DNA from: Streptomyces adustus
GTDB taxonomy: Bacteria > Actinomycetota > Actinomycetes > Streptomycetales > Streptomycetaceae
Direction: 5' to 3'
Assembly: GCF_009377175.1 (NCBI RefSeq)
Contig: NZ_VJZD01000033.1
Coordinates: forward strand, 1-54,297
DNA: 54,297 nucleotides
The notes beneath the pieces are model-generated. The model ran no database searches and had not been told where the DNA came from. It saw only the letters and a list, made by a program, of their open reading frames with translations. The translations under genes were made by a program, and so were the position numbers. This document shows positions 9,292 through 17,943 of this stretch, one piece after another. The stretch's first letter is position 1. Each line of letters opens with the position of its first letter.

Positions 9292-10332
9292 ATGCAGCAG
9301 GGCTCATCGCGCAAGAAGCGCGTGACGATCACGGATGTCGCGCAGCACGCGGGCGTGTCGACGGCCGCCGTGTCCAAGGTGATGCGCAACGCGTACGGCG
9401 TCAGCACGGCCATGAAGGAGAAGGTCCGTGCCGCGATCGCCGAACTCGACTACCGGCCGCAGGCCGCAGCCCGCGGAATGCGCGGCCGCACCTACACGAT
9501 CGGCGTCCTGCTCGACAACATCCGCAACACCTTCTTCGCCGACATCCTCGACGGCATCCGCGACGAACTGCACGCCAGCGAGTACACCGTGCTCATCGGC
9601 GCGGCCGGGTTCGGGGCCGACGCCCAGAGCAAGACCATCCAGTCCATGGCCGACCGTCAGATGGACGGCCTGATCCTCATCGCCCCCAGCACACCACGGG
9701 CCGAAGTCCTCACCATGGCGGAGACCACGCCCACCGTCGTCATCGGCCACCACGACCCCTCCGATCTGCACGACTCCGTCGTCGACGCGGACGGCGCGGG
9801 AGCCGGCCTCGTGGTCGACCACCTCGTCTCCCTCGGACACCGCAAGATCACACTCGTATCGGCCCAGGGAGCCCGCTCCAGCAAATGGACGCGGACCCCG
9901 GAGATCGTCCTGACCAGCGGCTATACCGAGGCCATGGGACGGCACGGCCTCGGCGACGAGACGACGGTCTGCCGTGTCGCCTACTCCGACGAAGGCGGCT
10001 ACAAAGCCGGCATGAGCCTGCTCGCCGGTGAAGACCGGCCCACCGCCGTCATGGCCGGCGCCGACGTGGCGGCCCTCGGTGTGTGGCGGGCAGCTCACGA
10101 ACTGGGCCTGCGTGTACCGGAGGACGTCTCGATCGTCGGATACAACAACACCGCGGTCGCCGACCTCGCGACCGTCCAGCTCACCAGCGTCGACCAGGCC
10201 GGTCACAACATGGGCGCCACCGCCGCCAGGCTTCTCATCGAGCGAGTGGAAAGCAGGCGAGACCATGCCGTACAGACCAGCATGACTCCGCGCCTCGTCG
10301 TACGGCGCAGCACCGACGCCCCCCGCGCTTAG
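9292..10332 (+). CDS. LacI-family transcriptional regulator, first paralogue
   Basis: 346 residues. The N-terminal LacI helix-turn-helix is clear (VTITDVAQHAGVSTAAVSK), followed by the hinge RPQAAARGMRGRTYTIGVL and a periplasmic-binding-protein-like effector domain with the usual DVAALGVWRAAHELGLRVPEDVS and VGYNN segments. It is divergent from the sugar-import operon and so is probably its repressor, released by an imported sugar. It is close in sequence (about three quarters identical by eye) to the product at 10762, and even the upstream DNA (tgtagaccgtt) is shared, so the two arose by duplication. Confidence 0.9.
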   Translation: MQQGSSRKKRVTITDVAQHAGVSTAAVSKVMRNAYGVSTAMKEKVRAAIAELDYRPQAAARGMRGRTYTIGVLLDNIRNTFFADILDGIRDELHASEYTVLIGAAGFGADAQSKTIQSMADRQMDGLILIAPSTPRAEVLTMAETTPTVVIGHHDPSDLHDSVVDADGAGAGLVVDHLVSLGHRKITLVSAQGARSSKWTRTPEIVLTSGYTEAMGRHGLGDETTVCRVAYSDEGGYKAGMSLLAGEDRPTAVMAGADVAALGVWRAAHELGLRVPEDVSIVGYNNTAVADLATVQLTSVDQAGHNMGATAARLLIERVESRRDHAVQTSMTPRLVVRRSTDAPRA

Positions 10333-10439
10333 TGGTCGGCACTCGAAGTCCTTCGGGGTCGATCGGGCTGCCAGGGCGATGGAGGGTTCTTGGTGCCGAT
10401 CGGCGGATGCAGGGCGGTCGAGCCGAGCCGAGCCAGTAG

Positions 10440-10560
10440 ATCGTCCAGATCGGAGGTCGATCGAGCCGGCGCCTTGCCGAAGCAGCCCTTCTTGCCCAGG
10501 GCGGCGATCTCTTCAGCGACCTTGACGTAGCTGAGGTCGGTCGGCTTGGCTTTGCCCTCC
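10440..10560 (-). pseudogene. Vestige of a second sugar-binding protein gene
   Basis: Minus-strand translation gives GKAKPTDLSYVKVAEEIAA then LGKKGCFGK, matching the intact binding protein's GKAKLTDPKYVKAAAEVAA then LGKKGYFGK. After a frameshift GAGSID aligns with its GVGSIDYD. Only about 40 residues from the middle survive, and the N-terminal two thirds have been replaced by a short repeat. With the flanking homologous promoter and LacI gene it marks an old tandem duplication of the binding-protein/LacI unit. Confidence 0.75.
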
Positions 10561-10587
10561 ATGACCTCCATGACCTCCATGACCTCC
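10561..10587. repeat. 9-bp tandem repeat, three copies
   Basis: atgacctcc occurs three times head to tail, between the vestigial binding-protein fragment and its remaining promoter. It occupies the place where about 240 codons of the gene were lost, so it may have formed with or after the deletion. Confidence 0.9.
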
Positions 10588-10591
10588 AGAA

Positions 10592-10609
10592 TGTGCATAA
10601 CGTTCTTCA
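10592..10609 (-). promoter_or_regulatory. Second AACGTT operator-like site in a duplicated promoter
   Basis: tgtgcataacgttcttca, core AACGTT at 10599-10604. The bases beyond it (cacaacagcgcacg) match those beyond the first site (cacaacagtgcacg), showing that the whole divergent promoter was duplicated. It now precedes only a dead binding-protein gene on the minus strand but may still autoregulate the LacI gene at 10762. Confidence 0.5.
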
Positions 10610-10761
10610 CGGTCAGCGGACACAACAGCGCACGCTGCACCGGCTTCCGCCAAGACATTCGCCTGCAGCGTCATGGAAACGTGCTTCCCACCTGGCGATG
10701 AGCAGCGAGCATGCTGTAGACCGTTACATTGACCGGGTTCGGAGAACGAAGGGCAGCCGGC

Positions 10762-11805
10762 ATGGAGTCCGCACCACAGCGGAAGAAGCGTGTGACCATC
10801 ACCGACGTCGCACGTCACGCGGGAGTATCGACGGCCGCGGTCTCCAAGGTGCTGCGCAACGCCTACGGAGTCAGCCCCGCCATGCAGGAACGCGTCAGGG
10901 CGGCGATGGCCGAGTTGAACTACCGGCCGCACGCCGCGGCACGCGGCATGCGCGGCCGCACCTACACTATCGGCGTCCTGCTCGACAACATCCGCAACAC
11001 CTTCTTCGCCGACATCCTCGACGGCATCCGCGACGCACTGCGCGACAGCGAGTACACCGTCATGATCGGCGCAGCCGGGTTCGACGCGGATTCTCAGGCC
11101 AAGACCATCCGCTCCATGGTCGACAGGCAGATGGACGGCCTGATCCTGATCGCCCCGGGGACCGTGCGCACGGAAGTACTCGCCACGGCCCAGTCCACCC
11201 CGACCGTCGTCATCGGCCACCACGACGCGTCCGACCTTCACGACTCCGTTCTCGACGCGGACGGGCTCGGGGCCGGGCTGGTCGTCGACCACCTCGTGTC
11301 CCTCGGTCACCGCGACATCGCCCTGGTGTCCTCCCCCGGCTCCCGGGCCAGCAAGTGGACACGCACCCCCGAGATCGTCCTGGCAGACGGCTATCTGGAG
11401 GCGATGGAACGCCACGGGCTGCAGGCGTACGCCCGTGTCCACAAGACCGCCTACTCCGACGAAGGTGGCCACAAGGCGGGGTTGAGCCTGCTCGCCTCGC
11501 CGGACCGCCCCACGGCGATCATGACCGGTGCCGACGTGGCCGCCCTGGGGGTGTGGCGGGCCGCGCACGAGCTGGGACTGCGGGTCCCTGAGGACGTCTC
11601 CCTGGTCGGCTACAACAACACCGCCATCGCGGACCTGGCCACGGTGCAGCTGACCAGCGTCGACCAGGCCGGACGCACCATGGGCTCCACCGCCGCCAAA
11701 ATGCTCATCGAACGCGTCGAAGGCCACCGCGACCGGGCCACGCAGGTCACCATGACGCCCCGCCTCGTCATCCGCCACAGCACCGCGGCACCCACCCGTC
11801 CATGA
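10762..11805 (+). CDS. LacI-family transcriptional regulator, second paralogue
   Basis: 347 residues from ATG at 10762 with AAGGG upstream; an upstream in-frame TTG at 10729 would lengthen the N-terminus beyond that of its paralogue. Helix-turn-helix VTITDVARHAGVSTAAVSK, hinge, and effector domain align end to end with the product at 9292 and differ mostly in the ligand-binding half (for example LASPDRPTAIMTG against LAGEDRPTAVMAG). Likely a repressor with the same or a related operator. Whether it still controls the sugar operon, or the downstream MFS gene that has a similar AACGTT site, cannot be told from sequence. Confidence 0.88.
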   Translation: MESAPQRKKRVTITDVARHAGVSTAAVSKVLRNAYGVSPAMQERVRAAMAELNYRPHAAARGMRGRTYTIGVLLDNIRNTFFADILDGIRDALRDSEYTVMIGAAGFDADSQAKTIRSMVDRQMDGLILIAPGTVRTEVLATAQSTPTVVIGHHDASDLHDSVLDADGLGAGLVVDHLVSLGHRDIALVSSPGSRASKWTRTPEIVLADGYLEAMERHGLQAYARVHKTAYSDEGGHKAGLSLLASPDRPTAIMTGADVAALGVWRAAHELGLRVPEDVSLVGYNNTAIADLATVQLTSVDQAGRTMGSTAAKMLIERVEGHRDRATQVTMTPRLVIRHSTAAPTRP

Positions 11806-12167
11806 GCCGGCGCCCGCGAGCGCGCTGCGGGGCGGAGCCAGGTCACCGAAACGCCAACCGGCACGGCAAGCACGCCTTCCGGAGCCCGTTCCCGGTCGGC
11901 TCCTGTCACAGCCCACGGTCGTGTCCCCTGCCGCGGTGCAGCCGATCACGCACCGTCGCCTCCGCTTCGAGGCCGTCCGGCACGTACCACTGCCGCCCGC
12001 CAAGTGATCACGGCCGACACCGGCCAACAGTCCTGGCAATGCCGGCACCCTACGGTTGACCCTCCCCCTGGCCAGCGGGGGCGGTGACGACCGCGGCCCT
12101 GAAATCGGAGACGGCCGCCGGCGCCGGCAGGATGCCGGTACCGACGGCCGTCTCCGGCTCGACTCAC

Positions 12168-12194
12168 GCCGCCCGACAGCCCGGCCCGGGCGGC
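12168..12194. terminator. Hairpin between convergent genes
   Basis: gccgcccg (12168-12175) pairs with cgggcggc (12187-12194) in the gap between the LacI gene (ends 11805, plus) and the MFS gene (ends 12220, minus). No T-run follows. The rest of 11806-12219 shows no convincing gene. Confidence 0.45.
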
Positions 12195-12219
12195 ATGACG
12201 AAGCGGGCCGGCGCCGGGG

Positions 12220-13533
12220 TCACGCCGCCGCCGTGCCGCGCTCCTCCTCAATGCGTTCGAGGGTCTTGCCTGTGGTGTCGGGCATGAAGGCATAGCCCAC
12301 GACGGCGCTCACCAGAAGGAACAGGGCGAGGAGGGCGCTGAGCGGGCGGATACCGACGTGCGCCAGGAACGGCACCAGGAAGCTCCAGACGCCCAGGACG
12401 GTGCGGGCCGCACCAAAGGTGAAGCCCTGCGCGGTACTGCGCAGCAGGGTCGGGAACAGTTCCTGGCTGAAGACCTTGTACAAGCCTTCGCCTGCCAGGG
12501 CTGATCCGACGCCGAACAACACGATGTTGGCAAGGATGACCGGGATGCCGAGCGGGAACACCAGGAACAGGACGTAGGCGGTGACCTGGAAGATCCCACC
12601 AAGGGCCCACATGCGTTTGCGGATTCGGTGAGAACGGTCCGCGAAACGCATGAACAGCAGGACCGTCGTGGCCAGGCCGATGACGAAGCCGACGCTGCTC
12701 AGCGCCAGGCCCGCGGCCCGGCTTCCCGCGTGAAGGGTCTCGACGATGTAGGGAGTGAAGCTACCGCTGGTGCCGGCAGCGAGGTTCCAGAACAGGTAGA
12801 TCGTCGTCGTCCACGCCAGAGCCGCGAGGTTCGCACCACGGAAGAGCATGCGTGGGCGCGGTGTAATCGTGCCCGGTGCGAGGGCGGACTTCCAGCGCGC
12901 GGATTCCACGACACCGCGGCGCAGGCCCCAGACGACCATGGCGACAAGGAACAGGTGCAGGAAGACCAGGCGGACGCCGAGCAGCCCGAGCGGTGCAACG
13001 ACGAACGCCAGCAGCAGGACCACGACAGGGCCCAGGTTCCAGGCGACCTGTGTCAGACCGAGGAGTTTTCCGCGGGCGCGGGGTGGGGCGTTCTCCCCGA
13101 CCAGGGCGAGGGAGGTGGGCACGTCGGCGCCCACCGCCACGCCAACGGCGACCGTGCCGGCAAACAGCATGGCCGCGTTGACGGACAGCGCCATGACCAG
13201 CATGCCAGCGGCATACAGCAACAGGTCGTATCTATAGATGCGCTTGCGCCCCAGGCGGTCGCCCAGGCGGCCACCGATGAAGGCGCCGAAGGCGCAGCCC
13301 AGGGCGTTGGGGCCGAGCGCCGCGAGCGCGCCGATGGCGCCGCTGGACAGGTGCAGTTGCGTTTGGAACAGGGTCAGCCCCGCCCCAAGCGCGACGATGG
13401 AGCCGGCATCCAGGTAGGAGGCCATGCCCGCGAGGGCGGAGGTGCGCCAGGCAGTGGGGCCGAGGGCGGCTGGGCCGGGTGGCCGGTCGGGGGGAAGGTC
13501 AACCCCAAAGGGCGCCTCCTGAAGCTGGGCCAT
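12220..13533 (-). CDS. MFS sugar-porter-type transporter
   Basis: 437 residues from ATG at 13533 (MAQLQEAPFG), chosen because the longer open frame upstream is Arg/Cys-rich and not membrane-like. About 12 hydrophobic segments are seen. Between helices 2 and 3 lies the MFS signature GGRLGDRLGRKRIYRYD, and the C-terminus ends in the sugar-porter-like MPDTTGKTLERIEEE. Probably a proton-coupled importer of a sugar or polyol in the cytoplasmic membrane. An AACGTT-centred site about 80 bp before the start resembles those around the LacI genes, so common control with the sugar locus is plausible. Confidence 0.85.
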   Translation of the reverse strand: MAQLQEAPFGVDLPPDRPPGPAALGPTAWRTSALAGMASYLDAGSIVALGAGLTLFQTQLHLSSGAIGALAALGPNALGCAFGAFIGGRLGDRLGRKRIYRYDLLLYAAGMLVMALSVNAAMLFAGTVAVGVAVGADVPTSLALVGENAPPRARGKLLGLTQVAWNLGPVVVLLLAFVVAPLGLLGVRLVFLHLFLVAMVVWGLRRGVVESARWKSALAPGTITPRPRMLFRGANLAALAWTTTIYLFWNLAAGTSGSFTPYIVETLHAGSRAAGLALSSVGFVIGLATTVLLFMRFADRSHRIRKRMWALGGIFQVTAYVLFLVFPLGIPVILANIVLFGVGSALAGEGLYKVFSQELFPTLLRSTAQGFTFGAARTVLGVWSFLVPFLAHVGIRPLSALLALFLLVSAVVGYAFMPDTTGKTLERIEEERGTAAA

Positions 13534-13603
13534 GGGGGTCACTCCGAGTGGTACGGCATTGCCCGGGCATCGTAACCGCGGCGCCCGACCCAGCCAGGAC
13601 ACC

Positions 13604-13621
13604 GTTACGCAACGTTTTCTG
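13604..13621 (-). promoter_or_regulatory. AACGTT-centred site upstream of the MFS gene
   Basis: gttacgcaacgttttctg, core at 13611-13616. It resembles the two sites near the LacI genes and lies in promoter position for the minus-strand MFS gene. Function inferred only. Confidence 0.35.
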
Positions 13622-13772
13622 CCGATAGGCTCTCCTGCACTGCGCTTCGGCACACGGCGCTCACACTGCTCGCACCCCACCAAGACCGCCAACGCCCGGG
13701 CCAGACCATCACCACCGCCTACGACGGCATCGGCCTGCCCATCAGCGTGCATGCATGACCTACAGCAACGGA

Positions 13773-14100
13773 ACCGTTGCCGAGCCCGTAGTCAGGTCTC
13801 AGCATTCCGGGCATTTCGGCCCGGAAGGTCCGTCTCATCGCCAAAGCATCAGGGGCTCGGCTTGAGTACGGTCTCTCGTTTCCTCCTGCTGCTGGTGCGG
13901 CAGGGTCGTGTCACCTGCCCGCCCCGCCTCCGCCGTGCGGCGGCGGGTAGTGCGGGTCCTCTGGTCGGCTCCACGAGGTTTCGACACCGCCGGGGCGGTG
14001 TCCTGGTCTCCGGCCACTCCGGTACCAGTCGTGCAGGCTGCCGCGAGGGCGGCGAGGTTGCGTGCGGCGTTGGTGTCCCGGTCAATGCCGTTCGGATCTG
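13773..14100 (-). pseudogene. TnpB 3' tail with right-end/omega-RNA sequence (copy A), nuclease body missing
   Basis: Read on the minus strand, the frame opens at the RuvC-III motif as GIDRDTNAARNLAALAA, then runs through a Thr/Arg-rich tail (RGADQRTRTTRRRTAEAGR, ending QAEPLMLWR, stop at 13835). It continues into the hairpin ccgggc/gcccgg and cctgactacgg. Nothing of the TnpB body precedes it: the sequence joins an IS5 fragment at about 14105. A homologous tail lies at 45111-45310 on the other strand, at roughly 80 percent identity by eye. What remains is essentially the part that encodes the guide-RNA scaffold. Confidence 0.75.
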
Positions 14101-14104
14101 CCTC

Positions 14105-14332
14105 TCAGCCGGCGAGGTACTCGATGCCGACACGCTGATGGGCCCGCATGATGGCGGAGTCCACCGAGATGTCCCAGTCGATCCCGCCCGCGACATCGAC
14201 AGCGGCCTGAACCTGTTGCAGCAGACGCTCCCACGTGCCGTCGGCCGACCACAGCCGGTGGCGTTCGCAGACGGTCTTCCACGGCCCGAAAGGCTCGGGA
14301 AGATCCCGCCAGTGCGGAATCCCGTCGCTCAC
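14105..14332 (-). pseudogene. IS5-family transposase, N-terminal fragment
   Basis: The translation WRDLPEPFGPWKTVCERH, then RLWSADGTWERLLQQVQA and IDWDISVDSAIMRAHQ is a classic IS5-family N-terminal region. It includes the first catalytic Asp context (DWDISVDS). About 75 residues are left. The start is cut at the junction with a WD40 tail near 14332 and the catalytic C-terminal half is replaced by the TnpB tail. Non-functional. Confidence 0.85.
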
Positions 14333-14337
14333 CTGCC

Positions 14338-14505
14338 GGTGATTTCGCCGCCGGCAGCGCCTACGGCGTGGTGCGCCTGTGGAACGTCGCGCTGTCGTCC
14401 CGGACGGAGGCCGTCGACAGCGTCTGCCGTTCCGTAAGCCGTGATTTCACCGAGGAGGAATGGGGTCTCCACCGCGTCGACGACTCCTTCGGCCGGACCT
14501 GCTGA
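14338..14505 (+). pseudogene. C-terminal stub of a WD40-repeat protein
   Basis: In plus frame from 14341 the translation reads DFAAGSAYGVVRLWNVAL, then EAVDSVCRSVSRDFTEEEW and FGRTC before TGA. The first part is the last blade of a WD40 propeller (G-S-x-x-G-x-V-R-L-W). The second resembles the short Cys-containing tail common on actinobacterial WD40/STAND proteins. No start and no further blades are present upstream, where IS5 sequence begins. It is the last trace of a gene destroyed by insertions or deletions. Confidence 0.6.
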
Positions 14506-14546
14506 GTGACCGACGGGACGCTCGCGTTGTCGGGTCCGGCCCGCGC

Positions 14547-15632
14547 TCAGGCCGAATCGCGGATGACCAGTCGCGTGGGGGTGACCACGGACGCCAGGGA
14601 CGGGGCATCGTCTCCACGGAGCGGCGGGTGCGATGTCCGGTGGCACAGCATCCGCGCCATCAAGCGTCCCATCTCCTCGATGTCCTGGTGCACCGTCGTG
14701 AGCGGTGGCTCCGTCACCTCGGCGATGGGCGTGAGGTCGTCGAAGCCGACGACGGCCACATCGTCCGGCACGGTACGCCCCCGCTCGCGCAGGGTCCGCA
14801 GCGCGCCGGAGGCCATCAGGTCCGAGGCGACGAACACCGCGTCCAGATCCGGTGCCTGGTCGAGAAGCAGGGCCATGGCGTCGGCGCCGCCCCGCACCGT
14901 GAAGTCGCCCTGGGCCAGCAGTCGGGGCGGGGTGGCCGGCAGGACGTCGCGGTAGCCGTCGAGGCGGTCGATCGCGGCCGCCTGGTCGAGCGGCCCGGTG
15001 ATCGTCGCGATGCGCCGGCGTCCCAGCGACACGAGGTACCGAACGGCTTCCCGGGCACCACCGCGGTTGTCGGCATCGACGTATGTGTAGACGTCGCTGC
15101 GGTGTCCGGAACCGAGAAGGGGACGTCCGCCGAAGACAGCCGGCAGCCCCATCTGTTCGACCATGTCAGGCAACGGGTCGTCGGCGAGCAGCGAGAACAG
15201 CAGGGCACCGTCGACGTGACCGCCTCCCAGGAAGTCGCAGACACGGGGATAGTCGTCCTGTTCCTCGATGAAGAGGAGTACGGGCTGGGCTCCGTGCCGG
15301 ACGAGTTCCTGTCGTATGCCACGGAGATGGCAGTCGAAGTACGGGTCGACGAAGAGGCGGTTCTGCGGCTCGGTGACCACCACCGCGACGGCGTTGTTGT
15401 GGCGGGTGACCAGCTTTCTGGCGGCCTGGTTCGGTACGTAGCCGAGCTCGGCCACCGCGCCCCGTATACGTTCGGCGACCGCCGCCCGTACCTTCGGCTC
15501 GCCGTTGATCACCCGGGAGACCGTCGACTTCGACACCCCTGCCCTGCGCGCCACGTCCTCGAGCGTGGGGCGTTGCCCGTGCAGCCGTTCAGCCAACTCG
15601 GTCTCCGATGCAGCGCAGTTCACCGTCGTCAC
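14547..15632 (-). CDS. LacI-family transcriptional regulator, third gene
   Basis: About 361 residues from GTG at 15632 (another GTG at 15623 is possible). The much longer upstream open frame is Arg/Pro-rich and lacks family similarity. Helix-turn-helix TLEDVARRAGVSKSTVSRV, hinge YVPNQAARKLVTRHNNAVAVV, then a PBP-like domain with VFVASDLMASGALRTL and VPDDVAVVGFDD. It differs clearly from the two paralogues at 9-12 kb and belongs to the more common CebR/MalR-like group. No sugar gene is immediately adjacent; targets may include the MFS porter at 12220 or lie elsewhere. Confidence 0.87.
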   Translation of the reverse strand: MTTVNCAASETELAERLHGQRPTLEDVARRAGVSKSTVSRVINGEPKVRAAVAERIRGAVAELGYVPNQAARKLVTRHNNAVAVVVTEPQNRLFVDPYFDCHLRGIRQELVRHGAQPVLLFIEEQDDYPRVCDFLGGGHVDGALLFSLLADDPLPDMVEQMGLPAVFGGRPLLGSGHRSDVYTYVDADNRGGAREAVRYLVSLGRRRIATITGPLDQAAAIDRLDGYRDVLPATPPRLLAQGDFTVRGGADAMALLLDQAPDLDAVFVASDLMASGALRTLRERGRTVPDDVAVVGFDDLTPIAEVTEPPLTTVHQDIEEMGRLMARMLCHRTSHPPLRGDDAPSLASVVTPTRLVIRDSA

Positions 15633-15844
15633 CGGCCACGTTAGTGGCTGTTGCCGTACCGATCTTGGGATTTGCCGATCGGACGAAGGCAGCGGCGGCC
15701 GTTCGGCCCCGGGTCCGGCTCGATCATTGCTCCTCCGCCGGTTCAGGCTGCCTCCGGTCGCCCATGGGGATCGACAGGTGGACCGGTCCGGTCGGCGGCT
15801 GCAACGCCTCGGCGCGGGTCGCCGGGAGCGGCGGGGGCCGCACA

Positions 15845-15875
15845 CCCGCCGAGGGGATCCGCGTCCCTCGGCGGG
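15845..15875 (-). terminator. Strong hairpin after the serine hydrolase gene
   Basis: cccgccgaggg (15845-15855) and ccctcggcggg (15865-15875) form a perfect 11-bp stem with a 9-base loop, 22 bp beyond the stop codon at 15897. No T-run, as is common in streptomycetes. Confidence 0.65.
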
Positions 15876-15896
15876 CAGGCGTCGCCTTCGGTGCCG

Positions 15897-17138
15897 TCAG
15901 TCGTCCATGGCCTGGTAGAGCGTGGTCCAGAAGTCGTGCATGAGCCGCACCGGGTCCGGGACGGACGCCCCGACCTGGGTGAGCAGGATGCCGGTGAGCC
16001 CGTTGACGGGGTCGGCGTAGGTAGACGTACCGCTTCCGCCGTCCCAGCCGAACTGGCCGACCGGCGCGTAGTCGCCGCGATAGGTACGCACCGCCATCCC
16101 GAAGCCCCAGCCGCCGTGCTGTCCCTGGCCGTGGGAGATGTGGACGTTGCTGGTGGCCAACTCGTGGCGTGCGGCCTGCTGTTCGGGAGTGAGGCGGTTG
16201 GTGGTCATCAGCTCGACGGCCGCCCTGGACAGGATCCGCTCGCCGCCGTGCGAGCCGCCGTTCAAGAGCATCCGGAAGTACGCGTGGTAGTCGTCGGCCG
16301 TGGAGTTGAGTCCGCCACCGCCGCCCTGGAACGCCGGAGGCGCGCTGTGGCGTCCGCCCTCGGCCTCGTCCCACACGAGGAACTCGCCGGTCTGCGGGTC
16401 GGGAGCGTACAGCGGCGGCAGCCGGTCCATCCGGTCGGCGGGCACATGGAAGCCCGTGTCCTTCATGCCGAGCGGACCGAAGACGCGCTCCTGGAGGAAC
16501 TTCTCGTACGACTGGCCCGTCACCCGGGCGACGAGGACGCCGAGCAGGTCGCTGGCGATGTGGTACTGCCAGCGCTCGCCGGGCTGGTGCATCAGCGGAA
16601 GCTCGCCCAGGCGGCGGATCCACTCGTCCGGCGCGGGCATCGGCTCCGGCAGATTGGGGGTGAGTCCGCGCGCGAAGACCGTGTTCATGATCGGGGTGCC
16701 CAGGGACGTCATATCCATGCCGAGCCCGAAGGTCGAGGTCAGCACGTCCCGGACGGTGATCGGCCGCCGCGCCGGCACGGTCTCGTCCAGGGGGCCGTCG
16801 AGCCGCTTGAGCACCTGGCGGTCGGCGAGTTCCGGCAGCCACTCCTGCACCGGGTCGTCGAGGCGCAGCCTGCACTCGTCGAGCAGGACCATCGCCGCCG
16901 AGACCGAGACCGGTTTGGACGTCGAGGCCATCCGGAAGATCGTGTCCCGGCGCATCGGCGCGCCACCGTCGTGGCGCATCGTCCCGAGCTCTTCGACATG
17001 TGTCTCCTGGCCCCGGCTGAACAGCGCTACGGCCCCGGGTATGCGGCCGGAATCGACATGCCGGGCCAGCACGTCGCGCACTCTCTGCAGCCCTGCCTTG
17101 GAGAAGCCACGGTGCTGGTCGGCGAAGCCCATGGACAT
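15897..17138 (-). CDS. Class C beta-lactamase-like serine hydrolase
   Basis: 413 residues from ATG at 17138 with AAGGAG upstream; a much longer open frame on this strand is spurious. The catalytic SxxK is STSK in FRMASTSKPVS. The second motif is YHI (usually YxN) in RWQYHIASDLLG, and the third motif is HGG in GQGQHGGWGFG. No signal peptide is evident, so it is probably cytoplasmic. Family members are D-aminopeptidases, esterases, or transesterases acting on natural products; the substrate cannot be predicted. It sits at the end of a minus-strand run with an SRPBCC gene and a STAND regulator upstream, which may control it. Confidence 0.85.
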   Translation of the reverse strand: MSMGFADQHRGFSKAGLQRVRDVLARHVDSGRIPGAVALFSRGQETHVEELGTMRHDGGAPMRRDTIFRMASTSKPVSVSAAMVLLDECRLRLDDPVQEWLPELADRQVLKRLDGPLDETVPARRPITVRDVLTSTFGLGMDMTSLGTPIMNTVFARGLTPNLPEPMPAPDEWIRRLGELPLMHQPGERWQYHIASDLLGVLVARVTGQSYEKFLQERVFGPLGMKDTGFHVPADRMDRLPPLYAPDPQTGEFLVWDEAEGGRHSAPPAFQGGGGGLNSTADDYHAYFRMLLNGGSHGGERILSRAAVELMTTNRLTPEQQAARHELATSNVHISHGQGQHGGWGFGMAVRTYRGDYAPVGQFGWDGGSGTSTYADPVNGLTGILLTQVGASVPDPVRLMHDFWTTLYQAMDD

Positions 17139-17275
17139 GGTGGTGTGCTCCTTTTGGTTGATCGATGGACCGAACGGGTGGACAGCCGTCGGGGCAATAC
17201 GGTTCTGATGGCGCCCCGCCCTGCGGCGAGAGGGCGGTGTCGTTCGCGCCCCGCCCTGACGTGACGAGCGGTTCG

Positions 17276-17758
17276 TCAGCAGCCGAGCCGGTCGGCGATG
17301 ACGGCCAGCACCTTGTTCAGATCGCGTGCCATGCGGGTGCGCAGGCCGAGCTCGGCGATCCCGTCCGCGAACCCGGGATGGTCGGGGAGAACCCGTTGGA
17401 CGGCATGGGTCACCCGAGTGCCTTCGGGGCCGGCGGTGACGGTGTGGACCCCGGCGTACCAGCTCTGCACCGCCAGGCAGGAACGGGCGCGGTCGACCTG
17501 GATCTCCACCGGCTCCACCGGCCCGGCGTACTCGGCACGGTAGGTGTCCGCGCGGGCTCCGGCCACAACCGTCATCGCCCCCTGCCGGGCGGCCGAAGCC
17601 CTGGCCAGCACCAGCAGGTTGTCGTCGCCGACCCGCCCCTCGGCGACGGCGAGCAGGAGTGCGGCGACCGCGGTGGCCGGCGCGGCGAGCGTGCCGTGCG
17701 CCTCCCATCGGGCGGGCAGCGCGTCCAGTTCGGCAAGCAGAGAAGGCGTGGTGTGCAT
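17276..17758 (-). CDS. SRPBCC-fold small protein
   Basis: 160 residues from ATG at 17758 (MHTTPSLLAELDALPARW). The C-terminal two thirds (VEPVEIQVDRARSCLAV, VHTVTAGPEGTRVTHAV, then a long C-terminal helix LRTRMARDLNKVLAVIAD) fit the START/polyketide-cyclase-like SRPBCC fold. These bind hydrophobic ligands, and some are cyclases. It lies between a STAND regulator and a serine hydrolase on one strand. Function unknown; family call moderately sure. Confidence 0.6.
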   Translation of the reverse strand: MHTTPSLLAELDALPARWEAHGTLAAPATAVAALLLAVAEGRVGDDNLLVLARASAARQGAMTVVAGARADTYRAEYAGPVEPVEIQVDRARSCLAVQSWYAGVHTVTAGPEGTRVTHAVQRVLPDHPGFADGIAELGLRTRMARDLNKVLAVIADRLGC

Positions 17759-17943
17759 GGTGAGAAGGTTCACCGTGCCATCCGCTCGGGGACAGCCCGT
17801 GACGCGCCGGCGGGACGCGGGACGCCTCGGCGCCCCCAGGGCGACCTGCGCCGTCACACCGGCTGAGGTACCGCGATGCGGGTGTCCCGGGACGGGACGG
17901 GACACCCGAGTCGGGCGGGACACCCGGGCCGGGCGGGACGGTC

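Noticed and set aside
10561..10587. Short tandem repeat as a CRISPR array
   Set aside because: Unit of 9 bp without spacers and only three copies.
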